Translations under genes and position numbers: made by a program | DNA from: Pseudomonas gingeri | GTDB taxonomy: Bacteria; Pseudomonadota; Gammaproteobacteria; Pseudomonadales; Pseudomonadaceae | DNA length: 64,000 bases | Direction: 5' to 3' | Assembly (NCBI RefSeq): GCF_013386115.1 | Contig: NZ_JACAOR010000007.1 | Span: 582,702 to 646,701 of the forward strand | Part shown: one piece after another, positions 59,564-64,000 of the stretch | Layout of the letters: each line of letters begins with the position of its first letter | How positions within the stretch are numbered: the stretch's first letter is position 1 | The notes under the pieces: model-generated | The model's input: only the letters and a program-made list of their open reading frames with translations | Told to the model about the DNA's origin: nothing | Databases searched by the model: none

Positions 59564-59614
59564 GATCGTTCCCACGCCCTGCGTGGGAATGCAGCCCGTG
59601 ACGCTCCACGTCAC
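59564..59614. repeat. Double-hairpin repeat (GATCGTTCCCACGC family)
   Basis: CCCACGCCCTGCGTGGG (59571-59587) and GTGACGCTCCACGTCAC (59598-59614) are two adjacent perfect hairpins joined by AATGCAGCCC. Similar sequences (GATCGTTCCCACGC...) recur in Pseudomonas genomes as an intergenic repeat distinct from REP. I see only one copy here. Confidence 0.6.
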
Positions 59615-59751
59615 AAGAGCCTCCAGCGAGACATTCAAATAGCCCGCCCCCACACAAACCCGATCAGGGTGTGCAATCACCGATACACATCAATACACAT
59701 CCCGCCAAAGCGACCTAGACTCAAGGTATCCCCCTCGACAAGGCCGTCGCG

Positions 59752-59934
59752 ATGATCAGCCCACTTGCGTTTCACTCGATGCTTATCCCGATCCTGGCAG
59801 GCATGTTGATGCTGGCCGTCGGCTTCAACTTCCGTGAGCGCAATGCCGGTCCCGTGCTGATCTGGCTGGGCATGTTGTGCATCCTCGGCACCGTGGTCTA
59901 CAAGATCCTCGCCAAACTGGCTGAAGCTGAATAA
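59752..59934 (+). CDS. Small two-span membrane protein, 60 aa
   Basis: This 60-residue protein has two hydrophobic segments (about 8-24 and 35-52) joined by NFRERNAGPV and a short charged C-terminus. The ATG follows GTCGCG with no strong ribosome binding site. It lies 48 bases upstream of the MscS-type gene on the same strand. It is unrecognised; coding status rests on codon use and membrane profile. Confidence 0.55.
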   Translation: MISPLAFHSMLIPILAGMLMLAVGFNFRERNAGPVLIWLGMLCILGTVVYKILAKLAEAE

Positions 59935-59982
59935 ATGCGCGACGCCTGAGGCTGGCGTACACTCGGTCGATCCGTATCCCGT

Positions 59983-62169
59983 ATGGTTGACTGCCTAGTG
60001 TTCGCCCGTCTTTTCGCTCTGCCCGCCTGCCTGTTCATCTGCCTGCTGACGCTGATGCCGTTGGCCCCCGCCCAGGCGGTCGGCCTGCCCAGCCTGTTGA
60101 ACAGCGCCGACAAAAACCAGCCGCAACCGACCGAGCCCCTGGCCCAGTCGCTGGACGAAGTGATCAAGAACCTGGAAAACGACCAGCAGCGCAGCAAGCT
60201 GCTGAGCGATCTGAAAAAGCTCCGGGACAGCACCAAGAAGGCCCAGCCGGTCACCGAGGAAGGCGTGCTCGGCCTGATCGGCAGCACCCTGTCCAACCTC
60301 GAGAAACAGTTCACCGGCACTGACAGTCCGCTCAATCGCTGGTCACAGGAGTTCGACCTGGCCCAGGAGGAAATGCTCGCGCTGATGCTTCCGGCCAGCG
60401 AATGGCTGCCGATCATCTTCGCCTTCGCACTGATCCTGCTGCTGTGGAGCTTCCTCGCCTGGACCATGATCTGGCTCAGCCACCGGGTCCGCCTGCGCTT
60501 CGGCCTGACCGAGGAACTGCCCCAGCATCCGCGCACGGTCGACCTGCTGCGCTTTGCCCTGCGCAAGCTCGGTCCCTGGATGATCGCCCTGCTGATTACC
60601 GTGTACATGGGCTACGCCCTGCCCTCGTCCCTGGGCAAGGACCTGGCGATGGTGCTGGCCTATGCACTGGTGGTCGGCACCTGTTTCTCGGCGATCTGCG
60701 TGATCGCCTTCTCCGTGCTCGACGGACCGCACCGCCACCAGGCCCTGCACATCCTGCGGCACCGGGCTTTCCGGCCGCTGTGGCTGATCGGCAGTTTTGC
60801 CGCGTTCGGCGAGGCCCTCGGCGATCCGCGCCTGGTCGCCAGCCTCGGCAGCCACCTGGCGCACACCGCCGCGACCTTCGCCAATGTCATGGCGGCGCTG
60901 TCCACCGGACTGTTCATCCTGCGGTTCCGCCGGCCCATCGCCCACCTGATCCGCAACCAGCCGCTGTCCCGACGCCTGACCCGGCGCGCCCTCAGCGATA
61001 CCATCGAGATCCTCGGCACCTTCTGGTTCGTCCCCGCCCTGATCCTGGTGGCGATCTCGCTGTTCGCCACCTTCGTCTCCGCCGGCGATACCAGCACCGC
61101 CCTGCGCCAGTCGCTGATCTGCACCGTGCTGGTGGTGCTGTGCATGGTGATCAACGGCCTGGTCCGGCGCCATGCCCTCAAGCCGCAACGCGGACACAAG
61201 CGCCACGCGCTGTATTCCGAGCGATTGAAGAGTTTTTGCTACACCCTGGTGCACCTGTTTGTCTGGCTGGTCTTTATCGAACTGGGCCTGCGGGTCTGGG
61301 GCATGTCGCTGATCCGCTTTACCGAAGGCGAAGGCCACGAGGTCAGCGTCAGGCTGTTCAGCCTGGGCGGCACGCTGATTTTCGCCTGGCTGGTGTGGAT
61401 TCTCAGCGACACCGCCGTGCATCACGCCCTGACCCGCTCGCGCAAGGGCCTGGCCAATGCCCGGGCGCAGACCATGATGCCGCTGATCCGCAACGTGCTG
61501 TTCGTGGCGATCTTCATCATCGCGTTGATCGTCGCCCTGGCGAACATGGGCATGAACGTCACGCCGCTGCTGGCCGGTGCCGGCGTGATCGGCCTGGCGA
61601 TCGGTTTTGGTGCGCAGTCACTGGTGGCGGACCTGATCACCGGGTTGTTCATCATCATCGAGGACTCCCTGGCCATCGACGACTACGTGGATGTCGGCGG
61701 CCACCTCGGCACCGTCGAAGGCCTGACCATCCGCACCGTGCGGCTGCGGGACATCGACGGCATCGTGCATACCATCCCGTTCAGCGAGATCAAGAGCATC
61801 AAGAACTACTCGCGGGAGTTCGGCTATGCGATCTTCCGGGTGGCGATCCCCTACAACATGCCGATTGACGATGCGATCAAGCTGATGCGCGATGTCGGCC
61901 AGAAGATGCGCACCGACCCGCTGCAGCGGCGCAATATCTGGTCGCCGCTGGAGATCCAGGGCGTCGAGAGCTTCGAGTCGGGCAGCGCGATCCTGCGCGC
62001 CCGGTTCAAGACCGCGCCGATCAAGCAGTGGGAAGTCTCACGGGCGTTCAACCTGTCGTTGAAACGCACCATGGACGAGGCCGGGCTGGACCTGGCGACC
62101 CCGCGTCTGAGCGTGCAGGTGGTCACCGCCGGCGGCGGTCCGGAAACGGAATCCACGCCAAAATCTTGA
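59983..62169 (+). CDS. Mechanosensitive channel, MscS family (large, multi-span)
   Basis: This 728-residue membrane protein has a signal-like N-terminus (about 5-32) and a soluble periplasmic part with coiled-coil character (QSLDEVIKNLENDQQRSKLL). Many membrane spans follow, and then a C-terminal MscS core (about 500-700). The pore helix region GVIGLAIGFGAQSLVADLIT and the following beta domain DDYVDVGGHLGTVEGLTIRT and HTIPFSEIKSIKNYSREFGY are characteristic of MscS. Layout is close to YbiO-type channels. It protects against hypo-osmotic shock. ATG 59983 or GTG 59998 could be the start. Confidence 0.9.
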   Translation: MVDCLVFARLFALPACLFICLLTLMPLAPAQAVGLPSLLNSADKNQPQPTEPLAQSLDEVIKNLENDQQRSKLLSDLKKLRDSTKKAQPVTEEGVLGLIGSTLSNLEKQFTGTDSPLNRWSQEFDLAQEEMLALMLPASEWLPIIFAFALILLLWSFLAWTMIWLSHRVRLRFGLTEELPQHPRTVDLLRFALRKLGPWMIALLITVYMGYALPSSLGKDLAMVLAYALVVGTCFSAICVIAFSVLDGPHRHQALHILRHRAFRPLWLIGSFAAFGEALGDPRLVASLGSHLAHTAATFANVMAALSTGLFILRFRRPIAHLIRNQPLSRRLTRRALSDTIEILGTFWFVPALILVAISLFATFVSAGDTSTALRQSLICTVLVVLCMVINGLVRRHALKPQRGHKRHALYSERLKSFCYTLVHLFVWLVFIELGLRVWGMSLIRFTEGEGHEVSVRLFSLGGTLIFAWLVWILSDTAVHHALTRSRKGLANARAQTMMPLIRNVLFVAIFIIALIVALANMGMNVTPLLAGAGVIGLAIGFGAQSLVADLITGLFIIIEDSLAIDDYVDVGGHLGTVEGLTIRTVRLRDIDGIVHTIPFSEIKSIKNYSREFGYAIFRVAIPYNMPIDDAIKLMRDVGQKMRTDPLQRRNIWSPLEIQGVESFESGSAILRARFKTAPIKQWEVSRAFNLSLKRTMDEAGLDLATPRLSVQVVTAGGGPETESTPKS

Positions 62170-62183
62170 ACACACCACTGAAT

Positions 62184-62272
62184 TGTAGGAGCCGGCTTGC
62201 TGGCGATGCCATCTGATGGCCACATCGCTGCCGCCTGGAAAGCCGCTATCGCCAGCAAGCCGGCTCCCACAA
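62184..62272. repeat. REP pair (GCCGGC type)
   Basis: TGTAGGAGCCGGCTTGCTGG at 62184 and the inverted ATCGCCAGCAAGCCGGCTCC ending near 62272 lie between the convergent MscS and GntR genes. Confidence 0.88.
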
Positions 62273-62305
62273 AATCCGCGTCGCCTGCCAATCCAGGAGT
62301 GACCG

Positions 62306-63019
62306 CTAAACCACATCCACGCCGACATGAATCGCATCATGCCGCCAGAACTCCAGGTCACAGTCGATCAGCCGTTCATGCTGGTCGTAGTTGACCCGGG
62401 CAATCCGCAGGCCCGGACTGCCCACCGATACCCGCAACGCGGCGGCCGCCTCGACCTGCAATGAGGTCGGCACGATTTCGAAGCGCACCCGCCCGTAATG
62501 CAGGTCGTAGTGGCGGGCATACAGCTCGGTTATCGACTGGTTCAGGTCGAACTCCAGGATGCCCGGGAAGTACTGCGGGTTGAGGTAGTGCTCGACATAC
62601 AGCACCAGCCGCTCATCGATCCGCCGCGCCCGGCAGATCTGGATCACGCTGGACAAGGCCGGCAACTGCAACCAGTCACACACCGCCGCCGAAGCCGGTT
62701 GCAGGCGCGCGCAAATCACCTGGGTGGACGGCACCCGCCCCTGGGCACTGACCATCGCGTGAAAGTGGCTACGCTGCATAAGGTTGTAGGCCAGCCGTGG
62801 TGGCGAGATGAACCAGCCACGACGCTCCTCCCGATAGATCAGCCCCTGGGCCTCCAGTTGCAGCAAGGCCTCGCGCACGGTGATCCGGGTGGTGCTGAAC
62901 AGCTCGCTGAGCTTGCGCTCGGCCGGCAGCTTGCTTCCCGGTGGCAACAGCCCGTGTTCGATCTGCTCATGGAGCGCCTGACCGATGGCTGTCACCGCTT
63001 TTGGTGCCTCTTCGCGCAT
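62306..63019 (-). CDS. GntR/HutC family transcriptional regulator
   Basis: This 237-residue protein has an N-terminal winged helix of the GntR family (GSKLPAERKLSELFSTTRIT, VREALLQLEAQG) and a C-terminal UTRA ligand domain (RRIDERLVLYVEHYLNPQYF, DCDLEFWRHDAI), so it belongs to the HutC subfamily. It diverges from an ABC binding-protein gene and probably represses it and itself. A perfect palindrome CTGGACTAGTCCAG is 14 bases upstream. I chose ATG 63017-63019; a TTG one codon upstream is possible. The effector is unknown. Confidence 0.92.
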   Translation of the reverse strand: MREEAPKAVTAIGQALHEQIEHGLLPPGSKLPAERKLSELFSTTRITVREALLQLEAQGLIYREERRGWFISPPRLAYNLMQRSHFHAMVSAQGRVPSTQVICARLQPASAAVCDWLQLPALSSVIQICRARRIDERLVLYVEHYLNPQYFPGILEFDLNQSITELYARHYDLHYGRVRFEIVPTSLQVEAAAALRVSVGSPGLRIARVNYDQHERLIDCDLEFWRHDAIHVGVDVV

Positions 63020-63032
63020 CAACGTTACCTAT

Positions 63033-63046
63033 CTGGACTAGTCCAG
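63033..63046. promoter_or_regulatory. Perfect palindromic GntR-type operator
   Basis: CTGGACTAGTCCAG is a 14-base perfect palindrome 14 bases before the regulator start. Its core TGGACTAGTCCA resembles known HutC/PhnF-subfamily operators of the TGGTnTAGACCA kind. It is probably an autoregulatory site. Confidence 0.6.
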
Positions 63047-63202
63047 CACTGTTTGAGGGCAGAACCGCACAGGATCGCGGTCCCCAGTTGTAGCGCTCAG
63101 CCTAGGCAATGCATATGACTGATATGTGACAAAGCGACGAAACGGTGCACGTGGACGGCCGTTCCAGAACATCAATTCGCATAAATATCAGTTAGTTACA
63201 AA

Positions 63203-63210
63203 TGGTCTAC
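63203..63210. promoter_or_regulatory. Half-operator TGGTCTAC
   Basis: This TGGTCTAC half site lies in the middle of the 391-base divergent gap and matches half of the operators at 63034 and 63312. The rest of the gap (63020-63410) shows no gene. Confidence 0.3.
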
Positions 63211-63311
63211 GCTTAATTCGACGGTCATGAGCACTACGGGCAAAAAACCTTGCAGGACTGATGCCGACATCAAAGTGTCATCCTGCTGGCTTAAATTGGC
63301 TCAGGTATTGC

Positions 63312-63323
63312 TGACCTAGACCA
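63312..63323. promoter_or_regulatory. Second GntR-type operator near the ABC binding-protein gene
   Basis: TGACCTAGACCA (reverse complement TGGTCTAGGTCA) keeps the TGGnCTAGnnCA frame of the palindrome at 63034-63045. It lies 87 bases before the binding-protein start, as expected for an operator of the target gene. Confidence 0.5.
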
Positions 63324-63410
63324 AACGATGCACTGCACCACGTTATAAAAACCGTCATAGAAACTGTTGATAAAAAATCTCTGCGTTGAAAACGCCCAAA
63401 GGAGCTTCGG

Positions 63411-64000
63411 ATGAAACAGCTTTTCCTGGCATCACTGTTAGGCTCGACCATTGCCCTGTGCACCTCCGCCATGGCCGCTGACACCGATTTGCAAACACTT
63501 GAAAACGCCGCCAAGAAAGAAGGCGCCGTGAACAGCGTCGGCATGCCCGATGACTGGGCGAACTGGGCTGGCACCTGGAAAGACCTGAGCGACAAGTACG
63601 GCCTCAAGCACATCGACACCGACATGAGCTCGGCCCAGGAAATCGCCAAGTTCGATGCGGAGAAAGACAACGCCAGCGCCGATATCGGCGACGTCGGCGC
63701 GGCCTTCGGTCCGATCGCGGTGAAAAAGGGCGTCGCCCAGCCGTACAAGCCAAGCACCTGGGCCCAGGTCCCGGATTGGGCCAAGGACAAGGACGGCAAC
63801 TGGGCACTGGCCTACACAGGTACCATCGCCTTCATCGTCAACAAGAAGCTGCTGCACGGTTCCGAAGCACCGAAAAGCTGGGCTGACCTCAAGACCGGCA
63901 AGTACAAGGTTTCCATCGGTGACGTGAGCACCGCCGCCCAGGCCGCCAACGGCGTACTGGCCGCTGCCCTGGCCAACGGTGGCGACGAGAAGAACCTGCA
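63411..64000 (+). CDS. ABC transporter substrate-binding protein, cut by window edge
   Basis: About 196 residues are visible before the right edge. A signal peptide (MKQLFLASLLGSTIALCTSA, cut near AMA-A) is followed by a periplasmic binding-protein type 2 fold (ADTDLQTLENAAKKEGAVNS, DMSSAQEIAKFDAEKDNASA, TGTIAFIVNKKLLHGSEAPK). It looks like the iron/thiamine/polyamine-type group of binding proteins. AAAGGAGC sits upstream of ATG 63411. The divergent GntR regulator probably controls it. Permease and ATPase genes should follow to the right. Confidence 0.9.
   Translation, partial: MKQLFLASLLGSTIALCTSAMAADTDLQTLENAAKKEGAVNSVGMPDDWANWAGTWKDLSDKYGLKHIDTDMSSAQEIAKFDAEKDNASADIGDVGAAFGPIAVKKGVAQPYKPSTWAQVPDWAKDKDGNWALAYTGTIAFIVNKKLLHGSEAPKSWADLKTGKYKVSIGDVSTAAQAANGVLAAALANGGDEKNL

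Noticed and set aside
63278..63857. Minus-strand open frames of 139-173 codons at the right edge
   Set aside because: They are antisense to the start of a well-formed binding-protein gene with signal peptide and ribosome binding site.

Overview
The window is a high-GC stretch of a Pseudomonas chromosome, most likely from the P. fluorescens group. The evidence is the gene order, which is familiar from Pseudomonas (kdpFA, gpsA, fabAB, htpG, brnQ, sucDC-lpdG-sucBA-sdhBADC/gltA, actP, minCDE, rluA), together with about 29 copies of the REP palindromes typical of this group. I see no rRNA, tRNA, CRISPR array, prophage, insertion sequence or plasmid gene. This is core chromosome with a few accessory genes. 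One gene is cut at each edge: kdpA on the left and an ABC transporter binding protein on the right.

Layout, 1-24 kb: the start of the kdp potassium-pump operon; a two-component system (1788-3610) followed by a five-EF-hand protein; an AI-2E family permease and a DUF4892 protein; a minus-strand lipid module (two alpha/beta hydrolases, a hotdog thioesterase, an acyl-CoA ligase); a pentapeptide-repeat protein of unknown role; sixA, a DUF4389 protein and gpsA; a three-gene cassette of TonB-dependent receptor, periplasmic binding protein and hybrid histidine kinase; fabAB behind a DesT-like operator; a chemoreceptor; an OsmC protein and a pirin.

Layout, 24-44 kb: a tandem array of REP-containing units, a dienelactone hydrolase-like gene, htpG with a good sigma-32 promoter, two overlapping thioesterases, a small lipoprotein, brnQ, and then the TCA block. 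sucDC, lpdG, sucBA and sdhBADC lie on the minus strand and diverge from gltA. Both promoters of that divergent region can be read from the sequence.

Layout, 44-64 kb: actP with its DUF485 partner, an orphan glycine-betaine-type binding protein, a membrane GH17 glucan-active protein, a hydrolase/MlaA pair, a HAD phosphatase, a patatin, an LpxL-type acyltransferase diverging from minCDE, rluA, an M18 aminopeptidase, an MscS-type channel, and a GntR regulator diverging from an ABC binding-protein gene.

Themes: energy metabolism (acetate uptake by ActP feeds the gltA-sdh-suc cycle), lipid and envelope upkeep (fabAB, gpsA, the acyl-CoA ligase and thioesterases, patatin, LpxL, MlaA), and signalling. 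I found no clear new defence or mobile system. The most interesting items are the TonB receptor/binding protein/hybrid kinase cassette, the EF-hand protein beside a two-component system with a tiny Pro/His-rich sensor loop, the orphan pentapeptide-repeat protein, the two competing hairpins between minC and minD, the hydrolase translationally overlapped with MlaA, and several REP arrangements, including one pair that supplies the stop codons of both flanking genes.
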